Of a DNA stretch of 7,275 nucleotides, positions 1-7,224 are shown piece by piece (positions within the stretch are counted from its first letter, which is position 1; each line of letters starts with the position of its first letter). Below the pieces are notes generated by a model. The model made no database searches and was not told where the DNA came from. It was given only the letters and a program-made list of their open reading frames with translations. Origin of the DNA: Nocardia sp. (lineage in GTDB: Bacteria; Actinomycetota; Actinomycetes; Mycobacteriales; Mycobacteriaceae); the NCBI GenBank assembly GCA_013361595.1, contig JABFXT010000831.1, positions 1 through 7,275 of the forward strand, in the 5' to 3' direction. The translations under genes and the position numbers were made by a program.

Positions 1-94
1 GGGTTGAGGCCCCCTTGGTCTCGCCGTTCAGGCCTCGAGACTCGCGCTTCGCGCATGCGCTTCGAGGCCGGAACGGCGAGACGGGCCTCAACCC
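1..94. repeat. Long imperfect inverted repeat (hairpin-forming), possibly cut by the left window edge
   Basis: The left arm (1-38) pairs with the right arm (62-94) in three blocks. Bases 1-12 pair with 83-94 (12 bp), 19-29 with 71-81 (11 bp), and 31-38 with 62-69 (8 bp). The blocks are separated by a six-to-one internal bulge (13-18 against 82) and one A/G mismatch (30 against 70), giving 31 paired bases. The loop (39-61) contains the perfect palindrome GCGCATGCGC at 51-60. Because the left arm begins at base 1, the stem could extend outside the window. Only TTTGTG follows the right arm, so it is not a classical U-tract terminator. It could be a dispersed palindromic element, a transcription terminator for a gene to the left, or a structured RNA. 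The pairing is seen directly; the role is unknown. Confidence 0.75.
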
Positions 95-179
95 TTTGTG
101 GTGTCTCGTAGAACTCGACTCATACGGTTGCGGTGGCATTGGATGGCCCGGCCTGCATGCGGACCCGGAGGTGAGGTTC

Positions 180-209
180 GGGGCCGTGTCGGGTCGGGTC
201 GGTGAGGGG
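180..209 (+). other. Putative G-quadruplex motif
   Basis: Four runs of at least three G lie at 180-183, 191-193, 196-198 and 206-209, separated by loops of 7, 2 and 7 bases. This meets the usual sequence rule for a G-quadruplex on the + strand. More G-runs follow at 222-228, 250-263 and 296-309 but do not meet the rule with short loops. G-rich DNA often meets this rule by chance in high-GC genomes, so function is not implied. Confidence 0.4.
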
Positions 210-419
210 TGTGGCTGCTTCGGGTGGGTGGTGGCAGGTGCTGGTCTTCGGGTGGGTTCCGGGTGCGTTATCGCAACGGGACGAATCCGACATGTGGGGG
301 CGGGTGGGGTGTGTGGAAGGCCGCGGATCTGTGGACGGTTGGGGATGATCAGCTGTGTCCCGGTGCAGGTGGTCGCGGCGGGTCGGGCGGCGGTTCCGCT
401 GTTCGGGCGGTGCGGGGTA

Positions 420-510
420 ACCCATCGAGGGGTCGGCGCGATATGAATCGAGACCTCCGAACAGGACACGCGAGCCCGAGGAAACCACCCATCGGGGTAT
501 CGGGCGCGCT
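420..510 (+). repeat. Pair of similar 23-24 bp motifs upstream of pknK (420-442 and 487-510)
   Basis: Both copies begin with ACCCATCG, followed by a G-run, then TCGG and CGCG, with small gaps between the blocks. They lie 67 bp apart in the same orientation, 80 to 170 bp before ATG 590. Such a pair could be binding sites for a regulator of pknK, or a chance similarity in GC-rich DNA. Only two copies are visible in the window. Confidence 0.3.
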
Positions 511-578
511 ACGTTGGAAGTGAAGACCGGAACGGCATGGTGGCGGATTCGCTTCCGCAGCCGATTCGTTACGAGTGC

Positions 579-584
579 GAGGTG
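579..584 (+). promoter_or_regulatory. Ribosome binding site supporting pknK start at ATG 590
   Basis: GAGGTG lies with its GAGG core seven bases before ATG 590, a normal Shine-Dalgarno distance. It overlaps the upstream in-frame GTG at 575, which has no comparable site in front of it, so ATG 590 is preferred over GTG 575. The competing internal ATG at 776 has only GGA (766-768) at a similar distance. Confidence 0.5.
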
Positions 585-589
585 GTGAG

Positions 590-3500
590 ATGACTCCACG
601 AACGCGTTCGGGCCCCGAGGGCCGCGAATCGGATAACGCCTACGTCTCTGCTGGGGCCGCTGTCCCGGAGGACCCCGCTGATCGGAACAATTCCGCTGTG
701 CCGGACGAATCCGGAGCTGCCGAGGGGGCTGGACAGTCCGGGGTGTCCGAAACCGCGGCACCGCCGGAACCGACCATGGGGGTGGCGAGTCCGGCGGAAG
801 CCGATCCGGATGAAACGGAACGGATATCCGCGGAACTCGCGGACCACGGGCTGACCGAGGCGCAGGAGATCGGGCGCGGTGGTTTCGGGGTCGTGTACCG
901 GTGTGTACAGCGGGCGCTGGACCGGGTGGTCGCGGTGAAGGTGCTCTCCTCCGACCTCGATTCCGAGAGCCGGGAGCGGTTCCTGCGCGAAGAACACGCC
1001 ATGGGGCGCCTGTCCGGGCATCCGAATATCGTCGATATCCTGCAGGTCGATGTGACCGCGAGCGGTTTGCCGTTCATCGTGATGCCGTTCGCCACGCACG
1101 GGTCGCTGGAACGTCTCATCCACGATGTGGGCCCACTGAGCTGGACAGATACCTTGCGTGTCGGAGTGAAACTCGCCGGTGCCATCGAGAGCGCGCATCG
1201 GACGCGGATCCTGCACCGGGATGTGAAACCGGCCAATGTGCTGCTCAGCTCCTACGGGGAACCGCAGCTCACCGATTTCGGGATCGCCCGCATGCCGGGA
1301 GGTTTCCGCACGTCGAGCAGTCAGATCACCGGTTCGCCCGCGTTCACCGCTCCCGAAGTCCTCAAAGGGGCCGAACCGACCGTGCGCTCCGATGTGTACG
1401 GATTGGGCGCGACCCTTTTCGCGCTGCTCACCGGTCATGCCGCATTCGAGAGGCAAGCGGGGGAGCGAGTGGTCGCGCAGTTCCTCCGGATCACCACCCA
1501 ACCGGTACCCGACCTGCGCGAACAGGATATTCCGCCCGATGTGGCCGCGGTCATCGAACAGGCCATGGCCCAGGACCCGCAGGAGCGTCCGGCCTCGGCC
1601 TACGAATTCGGTGAGATGCTGCGCGCGGTGCAGCTCGCGCACGATCAGGTCCCGGACGAGATGGCGTTACTGGACCCCGAGGTCACCGCAGTCGACGCCG
1701 CACCGCCCGTCCACGACAGGGCGCCCGCGGTGACCGCGCGCCGGAGCTGGCCGCTGCTGCCGCCCACGATGTCCGGTCAGCGCAAAGGGGTCGGTGACGC
1801 GGTGCGGGCACCGAGCCCCTTCGGCCTCGCCCGGGCGCGTGAACGCGGTACCGGAGCGGGCCCGCGCGCCGGTACGGCGGGGCGGCTCGGTGTCACCGGT
1901 AGCGCGCTGCAGAGCTCACCGGCCACGCTGCCGCCGAGCCCGGCCACCAAATTCCGTCCGCCCACACCACCGCGGGAACCGGTGCGCCGGCCCCGGTTGC
2001 TGGAAATCCTCCGTGACGGAGTCGGCAGCCGGCTCACCGTGATCCACGCGCCCGCCGGGTTCGGGAAGAGCGTGCTGGCCGCGCAATGGCGTGACGAACT
2101 GGCCGGCCTGGATCTTCCGGTCGCCTGGATCGGTATCGACAGCGGGGACGACAACGAGGTCTGGTTCCTGGCGCATCTGATCGAAGCCGTCAACCGGGTC
2201 CGGCCCGAGATCGGGGCCGGGCTGGGGCAGATGCTCGAGGAACGGCCCGCGGATACGGTCACGTTCGCGATATCGAGCCTCATCGACGAGTTGCACACCA
2301 GTGGGAAACCCGTGGTCGTGATCATCGACGACTGGCATCGGCTCAGCGATCCGGGCGCGCTGCGGGTGCTGTCGGCGCTACTGGACAGCGGCTGTCATCA
2401 TCTGCGGTTCGTGGTGACCAGTCGCGATCCCTCCGACCTGCCGATGGGCCGGATGCGGATGAACGACGAACTGGCGCAGATAGATTCCGAGCAACTGCGC
2501 CTGACCCGGGCCGAAACCGGTGAGATCCTGGTGCGGCGCAACGGTTTCACGCTCGATTCCGATCAGATCGACCGCATATACACCGCCACCGACGGCTGGC
2601 CGGCCGCCATCCAGTTGATCAGTCTCGCGCTACGCGACGACCCGGATCCGGCCGGTCTGCTGGACCGGATCTCGGAGGGCGGGCACGGTATCCGCGAATA
2701 TCTGGCCGAGAACGTGCTGGACACCCTGGAACCGGAGATGCTCGACTTCCTCTCCGATCTCGCGGTGATCGAACAGGCGAACGGATCGCTGGCCACCGCG
2801 ACAACGGGTAACGACGACGCCCCGCAGCTGCTCGAACAGGCCGAGCGGCGGGAACTGTTCGTCCGGCACACCGACGAGGATCCGGAGTGGTACCGGATGC
2901 AGCCGCTGTTCGCCGAATACCTGCGCGCCCGGCTGGACCGCACCCGCCCGGGCCGGGTGAAGACGCTGCACCGCCGGGCCGCGCGCTGGTATGCCGAGCA
3001 TCAGCTGCTGCGCAAATCGGTGGACCATTCCCTGGCAGGCACCGATTTCAAGACCGCGCTCGATCTGCTGGACAGCGGTGGGATGGACCTGATCGACGGG
3101 TCGCGGGTCGCGACCCTGCTCGGGTCGGTGTCGAAACTGCCGATGCAGCAGGTCGCCTCGCGATCGAAGTTGCTGATGGCGGTGGCCCGCGCGAACGTGA
3201 ACCTGCAGCAGTCGTCGGCGGCGCGGTCGGCGCTGAACCGGTTGTCGAATGTCCTGTCGCGGAGTCCGGACGACGACAGCGAGGTTCGCAAACAACGCTG
3301 CCAGGCCGCGGTACTCGCCGCCTCCGACGAGATCGCCCACGATCGCATCGCCGGTGTGTTCGACCAGGTTGCCGAATCGCTGAAGCACCCCGACCGGTTA
3401 CCGGCCTGGACGGTGGCGACCGCCGCGAATATCCAGGCCTACGTCCGGATCTGCGAATTCGATTATCCGGCCGCGGCGACCCTGCTGGAATGGGCGCGCC

Positions 3501-4447
3501 CATATCAGGAGCGGTCGCGCGAACCGCTCGGTGAGATCTTCGCGTGGTGCGGTCGCGGGATCATCGCCTACGAACAGCTCGATATTCCGGCCGCGCTGAG
3601 CGCTTACCGGCAGGCGTACGAGATCGCGCGAACCCGGTCCGGACCACGCTCGCAGGGGGCGCGGGCGGTGGCCGGACTGCTGGGTGAGCTGGAATACCGG
3701 CGCGGTGATCTGGATGCCGCCGAGGAACTGTTCGACGAGAGCTATCAACTGGTGGCCCGGCTGGGCCCCATCGAATCACTGATCGCCACCATCGTTACCG
3801 GGGCCCGGGTGAAGGCGCTACGCGGCGACCTCACCGCGGCCGCGGTGAGGTTGGCCGAGGGATCCCGGATCGCGGCCGACCACCAGCTCTCCCGGCTGGC
3901 CGCCCATATCCGGGCCGAGCAGATCCACCTCGGCATCGTGGCGCCCGGGCCCGGCGATCGACCGGAAGCCGCGGACAGCACCGCCCGCGGACTGGCCAAA
4001 TTCACCGACCGGAGTTCCGGCCGCCCGGACAGCGCGCCGACCGTGCTGAATATCGAGGCCGGCGAGATCACGGTTATTCGTGCGCTGCTCGAGGCCGGGG
4101 ACCGGCAGGAGCACGAACGCGCCGCCCGCCATGCCCGTGCGCTGTACGGGCGCACCGGAGAACAGCAGCGGCCCCGGGCCCATCTCGATATGTCGCTGCT
4201 GCTCGCCGAATGCCTCGCCGCCGCGGGCTGGGTCGGTGAAGCGGCCGCCCTGCTGGCGCCCGCCCTGTCCACCTGCGCCGAACTCGGCTGGACCCGCCCG
4301 CTACTGGACGCGGGTCCGGCCGTTCGCGAGATCCTGCGCGTGGTACGCGACGATCTGCCGGTCACCACGCCGGACGGAACGGACACGGTCCGCACCCTGG
4401 GTGCGATCCGTGTCCCGATCCGCTTCCTCGACGAACTGCTCAGCTGA
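590..4447 (+). CDS. pknK: PknK-type Ser/Thr protein kinase fused to a MalT-like STAND ATPase
   Basis: This 1285-residue cytosolic signalling protein matches the mycobacterial PknK architecture throughout. Residues 1 to about 88 are an acidic, Pro/Ala/Ser-rich tail. The kinase domain (about 89-350) has the Gly loop GRGGFGVVY at 95-103, Lys117 in VAVKV, catalytic HRDVKPAN with Asp211, DFG at 229 and APE at 254-256, so it looks catalytically complete and of the RD class. A Pro/Arg/Ala-rich linker (about 350-455) leads to the ATPase, with Walker A APAGFGKS at 487-494 and Walker B VVIIDDWH ending at 583. A MalT-type winged-helix signature lies near 766-825 (YRMQPLFAEYL, then LHRRAARWYAEH), with Gln where many relatives have His. 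TPR-like helices fill the rest. About 30 residues follow the last helix, too few for a LuxR-type helix-turn-helix. It is longer than M. tuberculosis PknK (about 1110 residues) because of the N-terminal tail and linker. In M. tuberculosis PknK is a stress- and growth-linked kinase acting on transcription regulators; the substrates here are unknown. ATG 776 is an alternative start. Confidence 0.93.
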   Translation: MTPRTRSGPEGRESDNAYVSAGAAVPEDPADRNNSAVPDESGAAEGAGQSGVSETAAPPEPTMGVASPAEADPDETERISAELADHGLTEAQEIGRGGFGVVYRCVQRALDRVVAVKVLSSDLDSESRERFLREEHAMGRLSGHPNIVDILQVDVTASGLPFIVMPFATHGSLERLIHDVGPLSWTDTLRVGVKLAGAIESAHRTRILHRDVKPANVLLSSYGEPQLTDFGIARMPGGFRTSSSQITGSPAFTAPEVLKGAEPTVRSDVYGLGATLFALLTGHAAFERQAGERVVAQFLRITTQPVPDLREQDIPPDVAAVIEQAMAQDPQERPASAYEFGEMLRAVQLAHDQVPDEMALLDPEVTAVDAAPPVHDRAPAVTARRSWPLLPPTMSGQRKGVGDAVRAPSPFGLARARERGTGAGPRAGTAGRLGVTGSALQSSPATLPPSPATKFRPPTPPREPVRRPRLLEILRDGVGSRLTVIHAPAGFGKSVLAAQWRDELAGLDLPVAWIGIDSGDDNEVWFLAHLIEAVNRVRPEIGAGLGQMLEERPADTVTFAISSLIDELHTSGKPVVVIIDDWHRLSDPGALRVLSALLDSGCHHLRFVVTSRDPSDLPMGRMRMNDELAQIDSEQLRLTRAETGEILVRRNGFTLDSDQIDRIYTATDGWPAAIQLISLALRDDPDPAGLLDRISEGGHGIREYLAENVLDTLEPEMLDFLSDLAVIEQANGSLATATTGNDDAPQLLEQAERRELFVRHTDEDPEWYRMQPLFAEYLRARLDRTRPGRVKTLHRRAARWYAEHQLLRKSVDHSLAGTDFKTALDLLDSGGMDLIDGSRVATLLGSVSKLPMQQVASRSKLLMAVARANVNLQQSSAARSALNRLSNVLSRSPDDDSEVRKQRCQAAVLAASDEIAHDRIAGVFDQVAESLKHPDRLPAWTVATAANIQAYVRICEFDYPAAATLLEWARPYQERSREPLGEIFAWCGRGIIAYEQLDIPAALSAYRQAYEIARTRSGPRSQGARAVAGLLGELEYRRGDLDAAEELFDESYQLVARLGPIESLIATIVTGARVKALRGDLTAAAVRLAEGSRIAADHQLSRLAAHIRAEQIHLGIVAPGPGDRPEAADSTARGLAKFTDRSSGRPDSAPTVLNIEAGEITVIRALLEAGDRQEHERAARHARALYGRTGEQQRPRAHLDMSLLLAECLAAAGWVGEAAALLAPALSTCAELGWTRPLLDAGPAVREILRVVRDDLPVTTPDGTDTVRTLGAIRVPIRFLDELLS

Positions 4448-4468
4448 ACCCGGCGCCGGCGACGGCCG
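4448..4468. other. 21-bp gap between convergent genes with two adjacent palindromes
   Basis: pknK and tmsB converge with only 21 bp between their stop codons. The gap holds two perfect 10-bp palindromes, CCGGCGCCGG (4450-4459) and GACGGCCGTC (4461-4470, running into the tmsB stop codon). An alternative fold is a 4-bp stem GCCG/CGGC (4455-4466) closed by a GCGA tetraloop. There is no T-tract on either strand, so an intrinsic terminator is not well supported. The two transcripts probably overlap at their 3' ends. Confidence 0.35.
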
Positions 4469-5785
4469 TCAGGGCTGCCACCAGGGCCGCAACGGCACCT
4501 CGGATTGCCCGGAGGCGCCGAGCTTCACACCGAGCACCTGATGCAGCTGCACGACATTGCGTTCGAATCCGAGCCGGCTTCCCGCCATGTACAGGCCCCA
4601 CACCTTGGCCGTGCCCTCACCGGCCTCGGCCACACACGCATCCCAGTTGGCCACCAGGTTCTTGCACCACTCGGCGAGTGTCAGCGCGTAGTGCTCGCGC
4701 AGATTCTCCTCGTGCAGTACTTCCAGGCCGACGTTCTGGATCTCGCTGATGATCCGGCCGGAACCGATCAGCTCCCCGTCGGGGAATACGTACCGGTCGA
4801 TGAAATCGCCCGCCTTGGTGGTGCGGGTGTTGTCCGGCCGGGTGATGCAGTGGTTGAGGAAAAGCCCGCCCACGCGCAGCTTGCTCTGGATGAACCGGAA
4901 ATAGTACGGATAGTTCTGGACGCCGATATGTTCGGTCAGCCCGATCGAGGACACCGCGTCGAACTCGGTTTCGGCGACGTCGCGATAATCGGAATGCCGG
5001 ACCTCCGCGAGATCACCCAGACCTTCCTCGGCGATCTTCTTCTGTGCCCAGGCGGCCTGCTCGGCCGAAAGGGTCGCACCGATGACCCGCACGCCCCGCT
5101 TGGCGGCGTAGCGGACCATACCGCCCCAGCCGCAACCGATATCGAGCAGGCGATCGCCCTCTTTCAGCCGCAGCTTCTCGAAGACCAGCCGGTACTTGTT
5201 CTCCTGCGCCTGCTCCAGTGACCAGTCCCGATCGCCGTAACACGCGCAGGTGTAGGTCATCGACGGGCCGAGGACATACTCGTAGAACGTGTTCGAGACG
5301 TCGTAGTGGTGGTGGATCACCTCGGCGTCGCGAGCCTTGGAATGCCGCAACCCTTCCAGTGCGATCCGCCGCCAGCGCGGCAGCGTCTCCTGCGGCGGTG
5401 GCGGAACCGGGCGCAGCCGCTCCCAGCCGAGCGATCGGGCGATGGCGACCAGGGAAAGCGCCGACGGGCGTTTGAACTTCAGGTCCGTCATCGCGGCGAG
5501 AAGGGCGTAGGGGTCACCGGGGTGCACCCCCGCCGCGTCCATATCACCGGATATGTAGGCGCGGGCCAGACCGAGATCGCCGGGCGCGTTGGCGAGATAG
5601 TTTATGCCGCGTGGATTGCGGATATCGAGTGCGAATTCGGAATCCACGGGGCCGGTCGTGCTGCCGTCGTATGCGGTCAGCTTGATGGGGACATCGCCGT
5701 CGACCAAGGTTTCGACAACCTCGGCGATGCTGAGCCGAGTGCCCAGGTCCGCGAAAGCATCGGATCTATCCTTGAATGTCGTCAT
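4469..5785 (-). CDS. tmsB: SAM-dependent fatty-acid methyltransferase TmsB/BfaB (cyclopropane-synthase family)
   Basis: This 438-residue enzyme belongs to the cyclopropane-fatty-acid synthase / mycolic-acid methyltransferase family. Such proteins act on double bonds of phospholipid acyl chains at the membrane. The N-terminal part (1 to about 150) is the lipid-binding region typical of full-length synthases. The signature HHHYDVSNTFYEYVLG (158-173) followed by MTYTCACY (176-183) marks the substrate and active-site entrance. LDIGCGWGG (214-222) binds SAM, and EHIG (285-288) carries the family's conserved active-site Glu285. The ATG overlaps the stop of tmsA as ATGA (5782-5785), which implies translational coupling. 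The pairing with a PCMH-type FAD oxidoreductase, as in the mycobacterial bfaA-bfaB pair, points to 10-methylene formation on oleoyl chains en route to tuberculostearic acid. UfaA1-type enzymes sit in a different gene neighbourhood. A plain cyclopropane synthase is the main alternative and cannot be excluded from motifs alone. Confidence 0.9.
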   Translation of the reverse strand: MTTFKDRSDAFADLGTRLSIAEVVETLVDGDVPIKLTAYDGSTTGPVDSEFALDIRNPRGINYLANAPGDLGLARAYISGDMDAAGVHPGDPYALLAAMTDLKFKRPSALSLVAIARSLGWERLRPVPPPPQETLPRWRRIALEGLRHSKARDAEVIHHHYDVSNTFYEYVLGPSMTYTCACYGDRDWSLEQAQENKYRLVFEKLRLKEGDRLLDIGCGWGGMVRYAAKRGVRVIGATLSAEQAAWAQKKIAEEGLGDLAEVRHSDYRDVAETEFDAVSSIGLTEHIGVQNYPYYFRFIQSKLRVGGLFLNHCITRPDNTRTTKAGDFIDRYVFPDGELIGSGRIISEIQNVGLEVLHEENLREHYALTLAEWCKNLVANWDACVAEAGEGTAKVWGLYMAGSRLGFERNVVQLHQVLGVKLGASGQSEVPLRPWWQP

Positions 5786-7218
5786 CTGCGTTGCACCGCC
5801 TTCGAGTACAGATCCAGCAGGCGCTGGCCGGGATCGTAGCGTTTCTTCAATGTTTCGTAACTTTCACCGCCGTAGAGGGCGGCAAATTCCTCGGGACCGT
5901 AAAAGGAGTCCGAGTACAGGGATTTGTGTCCGTCGAATTCGGTGACGGTTTTCTCGATCGCGCGGTTCGCCGCGCCATCCATCTGCCCGGGCGATTTCGG
6001 AACCGCCGACCAGAAGCCGATATTCACATAGGTGCGGCCGGGACGCAGCGGGTACAACGGCCAGGGCCGGGCGTCGTCCGACGCGGCGGAATCGCGCAGT
6101 CGGAGCGGGCACAACCAGATGGGCTCGATAGGAATTTCGCGCAGGAACCACTCCACGAAATCCGCGGTGCGCGCCACCGGAACCTCGATATCCTGCACCA
6201 CGCGCTCCTGCGGCGGATCGCCCCGGCGGGCAGCCAGTTTGTCGCCGATATCGAAGCGGTGATCGAGCGCGATCAACTTCCAGTAGAAGCTGCTGCGCCG
6301 ATAACGTTTCGGCCAGAAGCGGCGGATCTTCGGATTCTGCGTGCCGAACGCGCGTGAACACCAGAACCAATCGGTATCCCAGCGCCAGAGGTAGTCGTGG
6401 ATGGTGAGCCGATCGCGTTTCGGCGCCGGACCGTCGTGCTGGATCGACCGGTAGAAGATATCCATATCGGTGTAGTCGCTCACCGGCCCGGGTTCGTCGG
6501 TCTGCCGGCCCAGCGTGAGGTAGCTCTCGCCGGCGCTGAAGACGACACCGTCCAGATAATCGACCTGCTCCCCGTCGTACCTGCGTTCGAGTACGACCCG
6601 GTCCAGTACGGATTCGAGTTCACGCAGGTCGTGGAACCGCAGATGGCGTAATTCCACAAACGGCTGCACCGGTTCCAGCTCGATCTTCAGCCGAGTGGTG
6701 TAACCCAGCGTGCCGTAGGAGTTCGGGAAACCGCGGAAGAGTTCGCTGTCCGGGCCGTCCGGGGTGATGGTGACGAGCTCTCCGGCGCCGGTGAGCACCT
6801 CCATCTCCAGTACCGACTCGTGCGGCAGGCCGTTACGGAACGAAGTGGACTCGATCCCGAGACCGGTCACCGCGCCGCCCAGCGTGATGGTCTTGAGCTG
6901 CGGCACCACCAGCGGCGCCAACCCGTACGGCAGGGTGGCCGCCACCAGGTCTTCGTAGGTGGTCATCCCCGCCACCTCGGCCGTCCCGGCCTCCGGATCG
7001 ACCTCGATCACCCGGGTGAGCCCGGAGACATCCAGACCCGGTGCCGTGTTCTTCGCCCGCGCGCGGAAAAGATTGGAAGTCTTCTTGGCCAGCCGCACGT
7101 TTGCGCCCGCCGGGATGGCGCGATAGCTCGCGAGCAGGCGGTCGACACCTGCCCGATATGCGGCGAACCCGGATTCATATGCGGCCGGACCGTGGCCGGC
7201 CTTCCCCAACAGACTCAT
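5782..7218 (-). CDS. tmsA: FAD-binding oxidoreductase TmsA/BfaA, 10-methylene fatty acid reductase
   Basis: This 478-residue flavoprotein (numbered from ATG 7218) is the likely partner of TmsB: it reduces the 10-methylene group to a 10-methyl branch, giving tuberculostearic-type fatty acids. A PCMH-type FAD-binding domain spans about 35-190. It shows IPAGANVRLAKKTSN early on, the FAD-contact segment LGGAVTGLGIES (113-124) and GTLGYTTRLKIEL (169-181) at the domain end. The remainder is a substrate domain rich in Trp and Tyr, ending in the family-like tail YGGESYETLKKRYDPGQ. The fold resembles DHCR24-like sterol reductases and alditol-oxidase-type enzymes, so those are the alternatives if context is ignored. 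No signal peptide or membrane segment is evident. The stop overlaps the tmsB start by 4 bp. GTG 7224, two codons upstream, is an equally possible start. Neither has a well-spaced Shine-Dalgarno; the nearest AGGA (7241-7238 on the minus strand) is 13 bases before the GTG. Confidence 0.88.
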   Translation of the reverse strand: MSLLGKAGHGPAAYESGFAAYRAGVDRLLASYRAIPAGANVRLAKKTSNLFRARAKNTAPGLDVSGLTRVIEVDPEAGTAEVAGMTTYEDLVAATLPYGLAPLVVPQLKTITLGGAVTGLGIESTSFRNGLPHESVLEMEVLTGAGELVTITPDGPDSELFRGFPNSYGTLGYTTRLKIELEPVQPFVELRHLRFHDLRELESVLDRVVLERRYDGEQVDYLDGVVFSAGESYLTLGRQTDEPGPVSDYTDMDIFYRSIQHDGPAPKRDRLTIHDYLWRWDTDWFWCSRAFGTQNPKIRRFWPKRYRRSSFYWKLIALDHRFDIGDKLAARRGDPPQERVVQDIEVPVARTADFVEWFLREIPIEPIWLCPLRLRDSAASDDARPWPLYPLRPGRTYVNIGFWSAVPKSPGQMDGAANRAIEKTVTEFDGHKSLYSDSFYGPEEFAALYGGESYETLKKRYDPGQRLLDLYSKAVQRR

Positions 7219-7224
7219 TGCCAC

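Larger units (their letters stand above)
95..589. other. Gene-free, strongly G/T-skewed region upstream of pknK
   Basis: No convincing gene is found here. Open frames exist on both strands but translate to low-complexity Gly/Arg or Pro/Thr/His/Arg-rich sequence with no recognisable motif. Third-position G/C in the longest minus-strand frame is clearly lower than in the three real genes. By hand count, bases 181-360 contain 89 G and 32 C, and within 181-240 there are 35 G and 14 T against 9 C and 2 A. The last 170 bases before pknK lose this skew and carry a pair of similar motifs (420-442, 487-510) and a small hairpin (stems 543-547 and 554-558, loop 548-553). No clear -35/-10 promoter could be placed. 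TACGTT at 510-515 fits the loose actinobacterial -10 pattern TAnnnT, but on its own this is weak. Confidence 0.6.

Noticed and set aside
15..446. 143-codon open frame on the + strand through the inverted repeat and G-rich stretch
   Set aside because: Its first part is the inverted repeat itself and the rest is Gly/Val/Cys/Arg-rich low-complexity sequence with no motif. No ribosome binding site stands out.
442..448. TATGAAT as a -10 promoter element for pknK
   Set aside because: There is no matching -35 element at a normal distance, and a single AT-rich hexamer is too weak to call a promoter.
120..761. 213-codon minus-strand frame crossing the gene-free region into the 5' end of pknK
   Set aside because: The translation is Pro/Arg/Thr/His-rich without domain motifs, third-position G/C is low for this genome, and it overlaps the pknK reading frame.
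569..1642. 357-codon minus-strand frame antisense to the PknK kinase domain
   Set aside because: The sense strand carries all kinase motifs in order. Long antisense frames are expected opposite high-GC genes, and this one shows no recognisable domain.
4505..5221. 238-codon + strand frame inside tmsB
   Set aside because: It is antisense to a clear SAM methyltransferase with intact motifs, and its translation is unlike any known domain.
5776..6357. 193-codon + strand frame inside tmsA
   Set aside because: It is antisense to the FAD oxidoreductase reading frame and has no motif or ribosome binding site.
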